Source of the DNA: B4-G1 sp964393895
Lineage (GTDB): Bacteria; Chloroflexota; Anaerolineae; B4-G1
Direction of reading: 5' to 3'
Assembly: GCA_964393895.1 (NCBI GenBank)
Contig: CAYMWP010000014.1
Span: forward strand, 1-48,815
Length of the DNA: 48,815 nt
Below the pieces are notes generated by a model. The model did no database searches, was not told the DNA's origin, and saw nothing but the letters and a program-made list of their open reading frames with translations. Made by a program: the position numbers and the translations under genes. Position 1 is the first letter of the stretch. The number at the start of each line of letters is the position of its first letter. Shown one piece after another: positions 1 to 8,304 of the stretch.

Positions 1-841
1 TGCCGATGATGATGCGGCCCATGCGCTCGCGCAGGTCGGCCAGGTCGCTGCACATTGCCAGCGCGGCCATGATCTCGGAGGCCACGGTGATGTCGTACCC
101 GGTCTCGCGCACCACGCCGTTGTTGCGTCCCCCCATACCGACGACGATGCTGCGCAGCGCCGCGTCACTGACGTCCACCACGCGCCGCCATTGAATGCCG
201 TCGGGGTCAATGTTCAGGCGGAACATGCGCTCCTTGTCATCGTCGTTCAGGTCGGAGGGCTTTTCCGACTCGATGCCCAGCTTTTCCAGCCGCTTGCGCA
301 TGCTGGGTGTATACTCATCGTCTGGGCAGAGCGCCTTGGCCAGGAAATCGGTGCTCCAACGAGCTTCCTTCGCCATGCGGTTGGCAATCGCCGCGGCCAG
401 CAGGTTGTGGGCCGCGCCGACGGCGTGAATGTCGCCGGTGAGGTGGAGGTTAAAGTCCTCCATCGGCACGACCTGGGCGTAGCCGCCGCCGGCCGCGCCA
501 CCCTTGATGCCAAAGGTTGGCCCTTGTGAAGGTTGGCGGATGCAGGTAAAGACCTTCTTGCCGATGTAGTGCAACCCCTGGCTGACGCCGATGGTCGTCA
601 CCGTCTTGCCCTCGCCCAGGGGGGTGGGGGTGATGGCGGTCACGTCAATGTATTTGCCGTTGGGGCGGTCCTTGAACTTTTCGAGCACGTCCAGGTGGAC
701 CTTGGCCTTCCACTTTCCTTGCAGGTCAATGTCGTCCTCGGAGAGTCCGACGCTCTTGGCGACCTCCATAATGGGCAGCAGCTCAGCTGCTTGTGCGATC
801 TCGATATCGCTGGGAACTGGTTTAACTCGCTTGACGGGCAT
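1..841 (-). CDS. fhs: Formate--tetrahydrofolate ligase, N-terminal part (runs off the window)
   Basis: Joins formate to tetrahydrofolate using ATP, giving 10-formyl-THF; a cytoplasmic enzyme of the methyl branch of the Wood-Ljungdahl pathway and of one-carbon metabolism. About 280 N-terminal residues are visible, beginning MPVKRVKPVPSDIEIAQAA. The P-loop-like motif TPTPLGEGKT, the segment PSQGPTFGIKGGAAGGGYAQ and the following VPMEDFNLHLTGDIHA are hallmarks of the family. The start is fixed by GGAGGT five bases upstream of ATG at 841. It is the last visible gene of a minus-strand set with a DUF166 protein and folD, which fits a shared one-carbon role. The 3' part lies outside the window, so nothing can be said about the C-terminal half. 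Identification is secure. Confidence 0.97.
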   Translation of the reverse strand, partial: MPVKRVKPVPSDIEIAQAAELLPIMEVAKSVGLSEDDIDLQGKWKAKVHLDVLEKFKDRPNGKYIDVTAITPTPLGEGKTVTTIGVSQGLHYIGKKVFTCIRQPSQGPTFGIKGGAAGGGYAQVVPMEDFNLHLTGDIHAVGAAHNLLAAAIANRMAKEARWSTDFLAKALCPDDEYTPSMRKRLEKLGIESEKPSDLNDDDKERMFRLNIDPDGIQWRRVVDVSDAALRSIVVGMGGRNNGVVRETGYDITVASEIMAALAMCSDLADLRERMGRIIIG

Positions 842-928
842 TTTTTACCTCCTGTGTGTAATGAATTTATATCTTGCTACGAATAGCAATATTTTGACAT
901 CTCGCTAGCCCCCCCCCTGGGCATCAGG
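842..928 (-). promoter_or_regulatory. fhs leader with small perfect hairpin
   Basis: The 87 bases between the DUF166 stop and the fhs start hold a run of nine G (minus strand, 910-918), a perfect 6-bp stem TTGCTA/TAGCAA with a TTCG loop (874-889), and the strong GGAGGT ribosome site (847-852). The hairpin is not followed by a T-run, so it is not an obvious terminator; it could act in mRNA processing or translation. No convincing promoter was found here, which favours read-through from the upstream genes. Confidence 0.4.
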
Positions 929-2020
929 TCAATCCTCTTGGGGTAGGCAAGGAGCTATTTCTGTCTTTACCGCTTGCCGCATAAAATCGCCCGCGGCCTG
1001 GATCAATGGCTCTCCCAGGCTGGGGTCCACGCGCATCGTGGCCCGGCAGGGATAATGGTGGTGAAACAGCCCGGCTTGCAGGACCGCCTCTTGCGCATCT
1101 ACGTTGACCAACTTGCGAGCGACCGAGCGGGCGCACCCGCAGGCCGCGTCTCGCTCTACTTTGACCGCTGTGATCCTTGCGCCGTCGCACGCGATCCGCA
1201 ACACCGGCCGGCCAAAATAGCGGGCGAACTCTCCGATCCAAGGATCCTCGAAGGCAACTTCTTGTTGGCGCACATTGTAACAATTCTCGGTGAGGGAGCA
1301 GAACGGTTTGGGAAAGACGGCGGTCACGCCTACCGCCGCCATCCAGACGCGCAACTGGCGAACCAGGCCATCTGGCAGCCAATCCACATTGTCCACCGGG
1401 GCGATCAGCGCCCGCGCCCCGGTGCGCTCCACGATGCCAGGCAGGAGTTGGGCCGCGCCCCCGCTTTCTCCCACCGAGAGTACCAGGTCAGCGACGGGGA
1501 GATGCACGGGGAGGAACGGCAACGGGTCGTCCACCACCAGGGGGAGGTTGGAGGGGGCGCACCACGCCTCCACGGCCCAGGCACTCGGGGCGTGACTTTG
1601 GATGTTTTCCAAGATACGTTCGCCATAATGGTCCTGGTACAAAACAAAAAGCCGCAGCGCCTTGGGACTGCGGCCCCTCAGATTCATCGGTTCTCTAATT
1701 GTCTCCAGCAGATCTTCTACGCGACGACCCTGCTTGCTGCGCTGGTAATAGGTGTGGATACGGTTATCTTCGAGAGACAGACCAACCACCTTCGCGTTGG
1801 GGATGGATTCCAACACCTGGGCCACTAGGCGACCCTGTTCATCGCCCATAGCTTCAATGATCACCACGTCGGGTGAGGAAGCCTGTGCCTCAGAAAATGC
1901 GTCGGCATCGGCGGTTGCAACCCCGACCACCTCTATGCCCGGTTGGCCGGAGAGGAGGCTTTGGACGCCCTCAGCGAAGAGCGGTCGGCTGGCGAGAATG
2001 AATACGCGGGAAGTGTTCAT
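929..2020 (-). CDS. Degenerate receiver domain fused to DUF166 protein
   Basis: 363 residues. Residues 1-115 look like a NarL-type receiver, but the acidic pocket is missing (ILAS where ADD is usual) and the phospho-acceptor position is Glu56 (DVVIIE), so it is probably a pseudo-receiver. Residues 120-363 match the DUF166 family by the segments YGERILENI, LVVDDPLPFLP, FPKPFCSL, CGCARSVARKL and GLFHHHYPC. Five cysteines (241, 247, 294, 296, 325) could bind a metal or Fe-S cluster; that is inference. DUF166 has sometimes been labelled thymidylate synthase, without good support. It lies between folD and fhs on the same strand, suggesting a link to folate one-carbon metabolism. A short inverted repeat ACTGAC/GTCAGT (2023-2039) sits just upstream of the ATG where a ribosome site would be expected. 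Confidence 0.75.
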   Translation of the reverse strand: MNTSRVFILASRPLFAEGVQSLLSGQPGIEVVGVATADADAFSEAQASSPDVVIIEAMGDEQGRLVAQVLESIPNAKVVGLSLEDNRIHTYYQRSKQGRRVEDLLETIREPMNLRGRSPKALRLFVLYQDHYGERILENIQSHAPSAWAVEAWCAPSNLPLVVDDPLPFLPVHLPVADLVLSVGESGGAAQLLPGIVERTGARALIAPVDNVDWLPDGLVRQLRVWMAAVGVTAVFPKPFCSLTENCYNVRQQEVAFEDPWIGEFARYFGRPVLRIACDGARITAVKVERDAACGCARSVARKLVNVDAQEAVLQAGLFHHHYPCRATMRVDPSLGEPLIQAAGDFMRQAVKTEIAPCLPQED

Positions 2021-2170
2021 AACTGACTGCCGGTCAGTAATACGGAGGCATTATACCTTCACCAGGAGGATTCGTCTATAGCCCCATTGGACTATATGCC
2101 AGGCTCGCGAGGCCCGATAGGGCTAATCCTTAACTCCTTATGCCGGCAGTTATGAGAGCTATTCCCGTCC

Positions 2171-3052
2171 TTACCCTTTCACCTGCCTCGTCGCCGCCTC
2201 GAGGACGTTCCTCATGAGTATGACGTTGGTCATTGATCCCGTCCCGCCGGGAACAGGCGTGATCATACCAGCCACTTCTTTGGCTTCCTCAAAATCCACG
2301 TCACCCACCCATTCCCCGTCCAGGTTGTTGAAGCCAAAGTCAATGACGATTGCTCCTGGCTTGATCATGTCCCCCTTGATCAGTTGGGCCACTCCAACAG
2401 CGACGCAGAGGATGTCGGCCTCGCGGGTTGCGTCGCCCAGGGGACGGGTGTGTGAGTGGCACATGCTCACCGTGGCGTGATGCTGCATGAGCAAGAAAGC
2501 CATCGGTCGGCCTACGATGTTGGAGCGACCGACGACGACCGCCCGCTTCCCATCTAGCTCCACCCCGCTGCGCTTTAGCATCTCTAGCCCGCCGAGGGGA
2601 GTAGCTGGCACGATATAATCCTTGACCACTTCAGACCTACCGACGGGAGCCGCCTGGGCCAGCCGGCCGGCGTTGATGGGGCTTACTCCATCGGCATCTT
2701 TTTCCGGCAGTATGACGGCTTTGATGGCGGCATCGTCTATGTGTTTGGGCAACGGTTCCTGAACCATAATGCCGTGAACGTTGCTATCGGCGTTGAGCTC
2801 GGCTACCAGGTCTATCACCTCTTTCTGGCTCGCCGTGTCCGGTAAGGCGTGCAGGGCAAAATTCATTCCCGCTTTCTCGAAAGATTTTCTGATCATTTTG
2901 GCATAGCTCACCGAGGCCGGATCGTCTCCCGCCCGCACCACGACTATCGTCGGCGCAAAACCGTATTGGGCCTCAAAGTCGGCCACCCCGGCGACGACCT
3001 CGGCCCGCACCTCCTTGGACATGGCCCGGCCGTCGAGAATTTTAGCTGTCAT
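2171..3052 (-). CDS. folD: FolD, methylene-THF dehydrogenase/cyclohydrolase (copy 1)
   Basis: Interconverts 5,10-methylene-THF and 5,10-methenyl-THF, and normally also hydrolyses methenyl-THF to 10-formyl-THF. 293 residues from the internal start MTAKILDGRAMSKE, the usual family length, preceded by the strong site GGAGGAG. Recognised by the NADP-binding GRSNIVGRP, the substrate-side VQEPLP, DKDADG-like EKDADGVSP and the C-terminal TPVPGGTGSMTN. The catalytic YxxxK motif reads Y50-A-K-M-I54: the Lys essential for the cyclohydrolase step (Lys54 in E. coli FolD, Lys56 in the human enzyme) is Ile. The dehydrogenase may be retained and the cyclohydrolase lost. The frame is open upstream and can add 97 residues (see the next entry). 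Upstream of DUF166 and fhs in the same direction. Confidence 0.93.
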   Translation of the reverse strand: MTAKILDGRAMSKEVRAEVVAGVADFEAQYGFAPTIVVVRAGDDPASVSYAKMIRKSFEKAGMNFALHALPDTASQKEVIDLVAELNADSNVHGIMVQEPLPKHIDDAAIKAVILPEKDADGVSPINAGRLAQAAPVGRSEVVKDYIVPATPLGGLEMLKRSGVELDGKRAVVVGRSNIVGRPMAFLLMQHHATVSMCHSHTRPLGDATREADILCVAVGVAQLIKGDMIKPGAIVIDFGFNNLDGEWVGDVDFEEAKEVAGMITPVPGGTGSMTNVILMRNVLEAATRQVKG

Positions 3053-3343
3053 TGTTTCTCCTCCTTTTATTAGATCGTCACTATCTGCTGAACTGGGGGC
3101 GGTCTCTAGCATGGTTTTCCACTCTTCTATTTGTTCTGCAAAGGCCTGCTTGCCCAGCGCCTGACTCACGCGCTCGTCGGAGCAGATAGAGCGCACGAAG
3201 GCCTGGTATCTCTCCACCTCGCTTCCAGTGGTGCTGACGTAGCAGAGCGTGGCTCGGGTGAGCAAAGAGTTGGCGATCTGGCGTCCAAAGGCCTCGATTA
3301 GTTGAGGTTTTATCTTGCTATCAATGGCTGTCTCTACGTCCAT
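3053..3343 (-). CDS. Conserved-looking 97-residue N-terminal extension or separate small gene in frame with folD
   Basis: An open frame starts at ATG 3343 (MDVETAIDSKIKPQLIEAF), with CAGGAG eight bases upstream, and continues without a stop into folD. It is mostly helical in appearance, with one Cys-Tyr pair and a charged end. I do not recognise the family. Two readings are possible: a true fusion giving a FolD of about 390 residues, or a small upstream gene whose stop was lost. A tandem TAATAA lies in another frame at the junction, just before the internal folD ribosome site, so a single-base indel (real or from sequencing) could explain the fusion. A still earlier ATG exists at 3379 but lacks a good ribosome site. 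Confidence 0.5.
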
Positions 3344-3403
3344 TTTGCTTGCTCCTGAATCATCTGGGTAACCGGTCACGTGATCGGCTATTCTCTACCG
3401 CAA

Positions 3404-3547
3404 ACTGCTCAGCCAGGGCAGGTTTCTCCTGTCATTGCAAGTAGCAAAGCGACGGCGGACAAACGACGTCCGCGCAATCCCCACCTCGGGAATTGGAGAT
3501 CGCTTCGCCGCAAAAAAGCGCGGCTCGCAATGACAGTCTGAGCAGTT
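3404..3547. repeat. REP/MITE-like palindromic element (family A)
   Basis: Outer perfect 10-bp inverted ends AACTGCTCAG (3404-3413) and CTGAGCAGTT (3538-3547) enclose a second inverted pair, CTGTCATTGC... and ...GCAATGACAG, with further short palindromes inside. The TCATTGCGAG-type arms recur at 7858-7932 and 8341-8402. It fills most of the gap between the histidine kinase and folD (3380-3570), so it may separate their transcripts. Confidence 0.7.
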
Positions 3548-3570
3548 ACGTGGCCTGAATGTTTACCCAA

Positions 3571-5547
3571 CTAGATCGGCACGTTGACGATGATTGTGGT
3601 TCCTCGACCCGGTTCCGAATCCACCACCAGCGTGCCTCCCAGCAAACGGGCGCGTTCGTGCATACCGATGAGGCCCAGTTTGTCCACGGAAGCCGGGTGC
3701 TCGATCAAAGTTGGTGGTCTGAACCCCTGGCCGTCATCCTGTACCGTCATATTGATGGCGCTGTCGCCCATCTTCACCGTAGTGGTGACCCTGGTCGCCT
3801 GGGCGTGTTTCCTGACGTTGTTCAGCGCTTCTTGTGCTATGCGGAACAAAGTCAACTCTGCCTCAGAAGAGAGGCGTCGTTCTTCCCCCACCACTCGGAA
3901 CTCGGTTTGAAGGCCATCCTGGCGACCCAACTCGGACGTCAGTTCTTCCAACGTAGGCAGCAGCCCCAGGTCGTCCAGGATGGAGGGCCTGAGATCCTGG
4001 CTGAAGCGCCGCACTCTCTTGATCACGTCGCCCGTTGCCGCCTGCAACTCGCTGACGTGTTGGGCGGTGGACTCGGGCATCAGGTCATTGGAGGTCGCCA
4101 GGGCTTCCAGGCGGCGCGATAACGCGACCAGGGATTGAATCGTATCGTCGTGGAGTTCGCGGGCGATGCGCTTGCGCTCATTTTCCTGAGCCTGGGTGAT
4201 CCTCCGCGCATAGAAACGCATATTCTCGTACAAATAGGCGTTCTCGATGGCTATGCCAGATTGACGCCCAATGGCAGTGAGGATAGCCACGTCTCTATCG
4301 GAAAACCCCCTCGCCTTCTTGATGCTGAGGACACTCAGCGCCCCAAAGATTCTCTCTCCACTCACGATGGGCACCGCGGCTACGCTGGTCAGACCGGCCT
4401 GGAGAAAATCCGGGACGGCCCGTGGATAAGTCTGGTAATCATCAATCACCGTGGGGCGGCCGGTAGCCATCACTTCCCCAGATAGCCCCTCTCCCGTGGA
4501 TACCTTCACGTCGGCCAACTCGGGAGGCAGGTGGTGGAGGTACGGATAGGTGATAACGTTCCTTTCCTGGTCCAACAGAGCCACGACTCCCCCGTCGGCC
4601 TCGAGCAGGCTCACAGCGATGCTCATCACTTTGGGGAGAACTTTGTCCAGTTCTAATTCGGAGGAGACCTCTTTTACCACCTGGTACACGCTACGCTCAA
4701 GTTGCAACTGTCGCGCCCGCTCATGGTACAGGCGGACGTTTTCCACGAACACACCCGTCGTGTTGCAAATAGTATTCAACAGGTCTTCTTCGCGGCTCAG
4801 AACAGGGCAGGCCAGGCTGTCACCGACAAAGAGCAAGCCGTTGACTTTACCTTTCGAGCGCAATGGCCCGGCCAGTTTACATTCGAGGGCGTCGTGGTGC
4901 GCGAGCATGCGGGCCGACTTCAGACCATCCGTCTCTTCCACTATCTCGCGCGGCAAGTTGCGGCGGGCTACCAGCGTCAATCCCTGTTCTTCTTCATCCA
5001 AAAGGTATACCGCCCCGGCCTCCACGTCCAACACTTCCAACACCTTGTCCAGAATATCTTCGAGGGTTTGTTCCAGGTTGAAAGATTGAGTCAACGCGGT
5101 GGTGACAGAGTTGACCGCCTTTAGACGCGAGATAGCGTCTCGACACGATTTTTCGCTTTCCAGACAATCCTCTCGAGACGGCTCTCCGCTTTCCTTACGC
5201 TCTCTAGCCATCCACACCAGGAGGTAGCCGGCTACGGTTGTGACAATCGCCTCCACCAAACTGTCTAACGGATGAGGCGAGATGAGGAAAACGCGAGGCA
5301 GCATGAGCAACACGACGATCCCCAGTGTTACCAGCCCGGCCTGGCGCCCAAAGGCAAAAGCTGCACCGGCCACGGGGAGGAGGAGTACAATGCGCTCCAC
5401 GGTGTGTTGGGCGAGCGCATAAGACGTCTGGGGAATGAGATAGTGAAAAAGTGCGCCGCCGACCAGTACGGCAAGAATGAGCCAAAAACTGCGGCGGCCA
5501 ATGATCTCGCTCAGGCGATCTCGCGGGGGGATCCAAGCTGGTTTCAT
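3571..5547 (-). CDS. Membrane sensor histidine kinase with two GAF domains (NarL/DesK type)
   Basis: 658 residues. Residues 1-115 hold about four hydrophobic segments with short loops. Two GAF-like domains follow (about 145-275 and 285-445), then HisKA_3 dimerisation with the phospho-acceptor His466 in ARELHDDTIQSL, and a HATPase_c domain with N-box EALNNVRKHA and G-box DDGQGF. This is the kinase of a two-component pair with the response regulator 29 bases upstream; both are expected to be on one mRNA. GAF domains suggest an internal small-molecule or redox signal, but no ligand can be named. ATG at 5547 has only a weak ribosome site (AGGA 16 bases upstream), fitting translational coupling. 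The next genes downstream are for one-carbon metabolism; control of them is a guess. Confidence 0.93.
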   Translation of the reverse strand: MKPAWIPPRDRLSEIIGRRSFWLILAVLVGGALFHYLIPQTSYALAQHTVERIVLLLPVAGAAFAFGRQAGLVTLGIVVLLMLPRVFLISPHPLDSLVEAIVTTVAGYLLVWMARERKESGEPSREDCLESEKSCRDAISRLKAVNSVTTALTQSFNLEQTLEDILDKVLEVLDVEAGAVYLLDEEEQGLTLVARRNLPREIVEETDGLKSARMLAHHDALECKLAGPLRSKGKVNGLLFVGDSLACPVLSREEDLLNTICNTTGVFVENVRLYHERARQLQLERSVYQVVKEVSSELELDKVLPKVMSIAVSLLEADGGVVALLDQERNVITYPYLHHLPPELADVKVSTGEGLSGEVMATGRPTVIDDYQTYPRAVPDFLQAGLTSVAAVPIVSGERIFGALSVLSIKKARGFSDRDVAILTAIGRQSGIAIENAYLYENMRFYARRITQAQENERKRIARELHDDTIQSLVALSRRLEALATSNDLMPESTAQHVSELQAATGDVIKRVRRFSQDLRPSILDDLGLLPTLEELTSELGRQDGLQTEFRVVGEERRLSSEAELTLFRIAQEALNNVRKHAQATRVTTTVKMGDSAINMTVQDDGQGFRPPTLIEHPASVDKLGLIGMHERARLLGGTLVVDSEPGRGTTIIVNVPI

Positions 5548-5576
5548 TCTCTGATTCTTTATCCTGTGATTGCTTT

Positions 5577-6242
5577 TTAGAGCGTGTCTTCGAGAGTGAT
5601 CAAACCCTCTCTCAGGCTATGCACCACCGCCTCGGTGCGCGACCCGACTCCCATTTTGTTAAAGGCATTACTCAGGTGTGTCTGGACAGTGCGTATGCTG
5701 ATGACCAGCTCGCAGGCAATCTCTCGATTGGACTTGCCCTGGGCGGCCAGCTTCAAAACCTCTAATTCGCGCTCGGTGAGTTGACCCAGGGTTTCTTCTG
5801 GCTCGGATTTTTTTTCGGGCCTGGCAAAGCGATTGACCACTTTGCGGGCAATGGTTGGATGGAGAATTGATTCACCGGCGTATATGGCGCGGATGGCTCC
5901 TACCAATTCGTCAACGTGCACATCTTTTAGCAAGTAACCGGCGGCCCCAGCCTCCAGGAAGGCGAAAACGTACTGTTCGCTATCATATGCGCTGAGCACC
6001 AGCACGGCAATCTCTGGAGCGATGGCCTTGATCTGCCTGGTAGCTTCGATGCCGTTGAGTTTCGGCATGGCAAAGTCCATGATGACCACGTCGGGATGCT
6101 CACTGATGGCGAGTTGAACCGCTTCCTTCCCATCGCCGGCCACGGCTACGACCTCCAGGTCGCTCTGCCGTTCCAGCAATTCTTTTGTGCCTTCCCGCAC
6201 AACGGCGTGGTCGTCGGCCAGCAGAATTCTGATACTATTCAC
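5577..6242 (-). CDS. NarL/FixJ-family response regulator
   Basis: 221 residues. Receiver domain with acidic pair in LLADDHAVV, phospho-acceptor Asp56 (VVIMDFAMP) and conserved Lys in YLLKDVH; C-terminal LuxR-type helix-turn-helix LTERELEVLKLAAQGKSNRE. A DNA-binding output regulator phosphorylated by the kinase encoded just downstream. Translation starts at GTG 6242 with GAGAGG about seven bases upstream. A clear sigma70-type promoter lies 40-70 bases upstream, back to back with the promoter of the phosphofructokinase gene. Confidence 0.95.
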   Translation of the reverse strand: MNSIRILLADDHAVVREGTKELLERQSDLEVVAVAGDGKEAVQLAISEHPDVVIMDFAMPKLNGIEATRQIKAIAPEIAVLVLSAYDSEQYVFAFLEAGAAGYLLKDVHVDELVGAIRAIYAGESILHPTIARKVVNRFARPEKKSEPEETLGQLTERELEVLKLAAQGKSNREIACELVISIRTVQTHLSNAFNKMGVGSRTEAVVHSLREGLITLEDTL

Positions 6243-6280
6243 CGCGCCCCCTCTCCATTCTCCTCTCTTTGCCCCAGTGG

Positions 6281-6309
6281 ATTATATCATCCTCCCAGGC
6301 AATATGCAA
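6281..6309 (-). promoter_or_regulatory. Promoter of the response regulator-kinase operon
   Basis: Minus strand: -35 TTGCAT (6309-6304), 17-base spacer, -10 TATAAT (6286-6281). Predicted start of transcription near 6274, giving a leader of about 32 bases before GTG 6242. Confidence 0.7.
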
Positions 6310-6350
6310 ACGGCGGTTCAAAGAAAGCGTGTGCTGTACCTGGACGACGG

Positions 6351-6379
6351 TTGTGCAATGCTTGGCGTTGCATTATAAT
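6351..6379 (+). promoter_or_regulatory. Promoter of the phosphofructokinase gene
   Basis: Plus strand: -35 TTGTGC (6351-6356), 17-base spacer, consensus -10 TATAAT (6374-6379). The predicted leader to ATG 6594 is about 208 bases and contains no recognised riboswitch. It is divergent from the response-regulator promoter 70 bases away. Confidence 0.6.
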
Positions 6380-6593
6380 AGGCCGACCAGGAGACTGGCA
6401 GAGCCACTGCACGGGTTGCACCCCAATCAATGGGCGTGCTTCAAATGGAAAGATATTTTGTACGCCCCGCCGCCGTGAATGGGCGAGGCTGGAGGCTTTA
6501 CGCCCCCCCCCAAAGAGCATCCAGCGCCAACTCTTCCTATGGCTGAGGGTCAGCCCCCGGTGCGGCTTGGGCGAATCAAATGGAGGCGCGATC

Positions 6594-7796
6594 ATGGCAA
6601 ATATCAGAAACAAAAAAGGGGTCATCGGAATTCTGACCGGCGGTGGGGACGTTCCAGGGCTGAACCCAGCCATTAGAGCAGTAACCATCCGGGCCATTCG
6701 GGAGGGCTACCAGGTCGTCGGGATCCGGCGCGGATGGGCCGGGGCCATAGAGATCATACGTGACGAGCAGGCCGACAACAGCAACAACTACCAAATCCTT
6801 ACCGAAGAAGTGGTCAACAAAGCGGGCAGAACGGGAGGCACCTTCCTGCACAGTTCCCGCGTCCGCCCCAGTCACGTGGCAAAGGCAAACGTTCCCAAGC
6901 ACCTGCAAGACACGTACACCGATGAAATGAACGACTTGACTCCAGAGGTGATAAAGAACCTGGATTTCCTGGAGGTGGACTATCTGATCCCCATCGGCGG
7001 CGACGACACACTCAGTTACGGCGTGCGACTGTACCAGGAAGGGGTAAAGATAGTCGCCATTCCCAAGACGATGGACAACGACGTGCCTGGAACGGACTAT
7101 TGCATCGGGTTCAGCACCTGCGTCACCCGCACGATCCAGATGACGAACAGCCTGCGAACGACCGCCGGCTCCCACGAAAGATTCCTGGTGCTAGAAGTTT
7201 TCGGGCGCTATGCCGGTTTCACCGCCATGCTTCCAGCGATGGCCGGCTCGGCAGACCGCTGCGTGATCCCCGAGCACAAGTTCAAGATAGAGAGATTGAC
7301 CGAGCTACTGACCGAGGACCGGCGCAGAAACCCCAGCCACTACTCGGTCGTCCTGGTGTCGGAAGGGGCGATGTTCGAAGGGGGCGAGATGGTTTTCAAG
7401 AGCACCGCCAAGGATGCGTATGGGCACGCCAAGCTGGGCGGTATCGGCGATCTCGTCTCGCTGAGATTGAAGGAACTCTCCCCAGATTATAACAACGGCA
7501 AACAGATAAACGTCATCAATCAAAAGCTGGGCTACCTGGTGCGCGGAGGCGACCCCGACGCCATTGACTCTATCGTCCCCATGGCCTACGGCAACCTGGC
7601 ATTGGACCTGATCCTGAAAGGCATCCACGGGCGGCTCGTGGTCCTAAAGAACGGGCGGTACGACAACGTACCGGTTGACGTGGTCACCAGCTCCAAGAAG
7701 ACAGTTGACGTCAAGAAGCATTACAACACAGAACGGCTGCGCCCTCGCTACAAGAGTTTCGAGATGAACCCGCTGTTCATCATGACGAGCGACTAG
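6594..7796 (+). CDS. pfp: 6-phosphofructokinase, probably pyrophosphate-dependent
   Basis: Phosphorylates fructose 6-phosphate in glycolysis. 400 residues from MANIRNKKGV; ATG 6594 has TGGAGG seven bases upstream, and the open frame further upstream is not coding. Family motifs: LTGGGDVPGLN near the N-terminus, GGDDT (135-139), PKTMDND (157-163, catalytic Asp161) and FGRYAG. The Asp of GGDD and the Lys of PKTMDND occupy the two positions that are Gly in ATP-dependent E. coli PfkA (Gly104, Gly124); Asp and Lys there are the known signature of PPi-using enzymes, so PPi is the likely phosphoryl donor and the step would be reversible. A mixed-substrate enzyme cannot be excluded. Single gene, followed by a repeat-rich gap with no clear terminator. 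Confidence 0.88.
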   Translation: MANIRNKKGVIGILTGGGDVPGLNPAIRAVTIRAIREGYQVVGIRRGWAGAIEIIRDEQADNSNNYQILTEEVVNKAGRTGGTFLHSSRVRPSHVAKANVPKHLQDTYTDEMNDLTPEVIKNLDFLEVDYLIPIGGDDTLSYGVRLYQEGVKIVAIPKTMDNDVPGTDYCIGFSTCVTRTIQMTNSLRTTAGSHERFLVLEVFGRYAGFTAMLPAMAGSADRCVIPEHKFKIERLTELLTEDRRRNPSHYSVVLVSEGAMFEGGEMVFKSTAKDAYGHAKLGGIGDLVSLRLKELSPDYNNGKQINVINQKLGYLVRGGDPDAIDSIVPMAYGNLALDLILKGIHGRLVVLKNGRYDNVPVDVVTSSKKTVDVKKHYNTERLRPRYKSFEMNPLFIMTSD

Positions 7797-7932
7797 AGAT
7801 CCGGCAGAGCATTTTGACAATGTCATATTTCATCAGGGAATCACGTTGAGTCACTTTACCCGTCATTGCGAGCCGCCGAAGGCGGCGAAGCAATCCCGTT
7901 TCGCTGTTCGGAGATCAGTAATTCCCGTTTTG

Positions 7933-7965
7933 AAGCCGCACCGCCGTAAAACAGACGGTGCTGGC
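7933..7965 (+). repeat. Dispersed hairpin repeat (family F)
   Basis: Starts AAGCCGCACCGCCGTA and folds as CGCCGT/ACGG. Related copies: 21901-21932 (plus), 16368-16402 (minus) and 19043-19067 (minus). The last two share 18 identical bases on either side of the caspase-FGE gene. Confidence 0.55.
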
Positions 7966-8047
7966 TAGTTTTTTCCTAGCATCGGCTCTTTTAGGCCGAT
8001 GCACCTAAGCCTACATTTCGCACTTTGAGATCTCTCGTGCGGGCGGG

Positions 8048-8157
8048 GTTCGTAGTCGGCCACGGACGGATACCGTGTATCCGCGCGCAGCGGAGTGGCG
8101 TCCGACGGCACTTCACTTCGTTCCGGACGGATGTCTGCATCCGCGCTTACTACGAAC
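8048..8157. repeat. Short element with 9-bp inverted ends
   Basis: GTTCGTAGT (8048-8056) and ACTACGAAC (8149-8157) bound 110 bases that contain two imperfect copies of a CGGACGGAT...ATCCGCGC motif. MITE-like in form; no target duplication is evident and no second copy was found in the window. Confidence 0.4.
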
Positions 8158-8173
8158 ATTTGCTATCATAAGG

Positions 8174-8304
8174 CTGATTGGCTGACAAAATTAACACTTG
8201 ACTCCCGGAACAGGGACTAGGACGCAGAAAAACGCAGATTTTGTCGGTTTTCAGCGCAGATCAGCGTCAATCTGCGTTCGAAGTTAAATTTGTCAGTCAA
8301 CCAG
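8174..8304. mobile_element. MITE, family C, copy 1 (131 bp)
   Basis: Ends CTGATTGGCTGACAAA and, reversed, CTGGTTGACTGACAAA agree at 14 of 16 positions. The element is flanked by a perfect 9-bp target duplication ATCATAAGG (8165-8173 and 8305-8313). The inside holds the palindrome-rich ACGCAGAT/ATCTGCGT type sequence. No coding capacity, so it would depend on a transposase elsewhere. Other copies at 15214-15366 and 44284-44432. Confidence 0.85.

Noticed and set aside
6096..6593. 166-residue N-terminal extension of the phosphofructokinase
   Set aside because: It runs through two promoters and the divergent regulator's 5' end; the family length and the TGGAGG site support ATG 6594.
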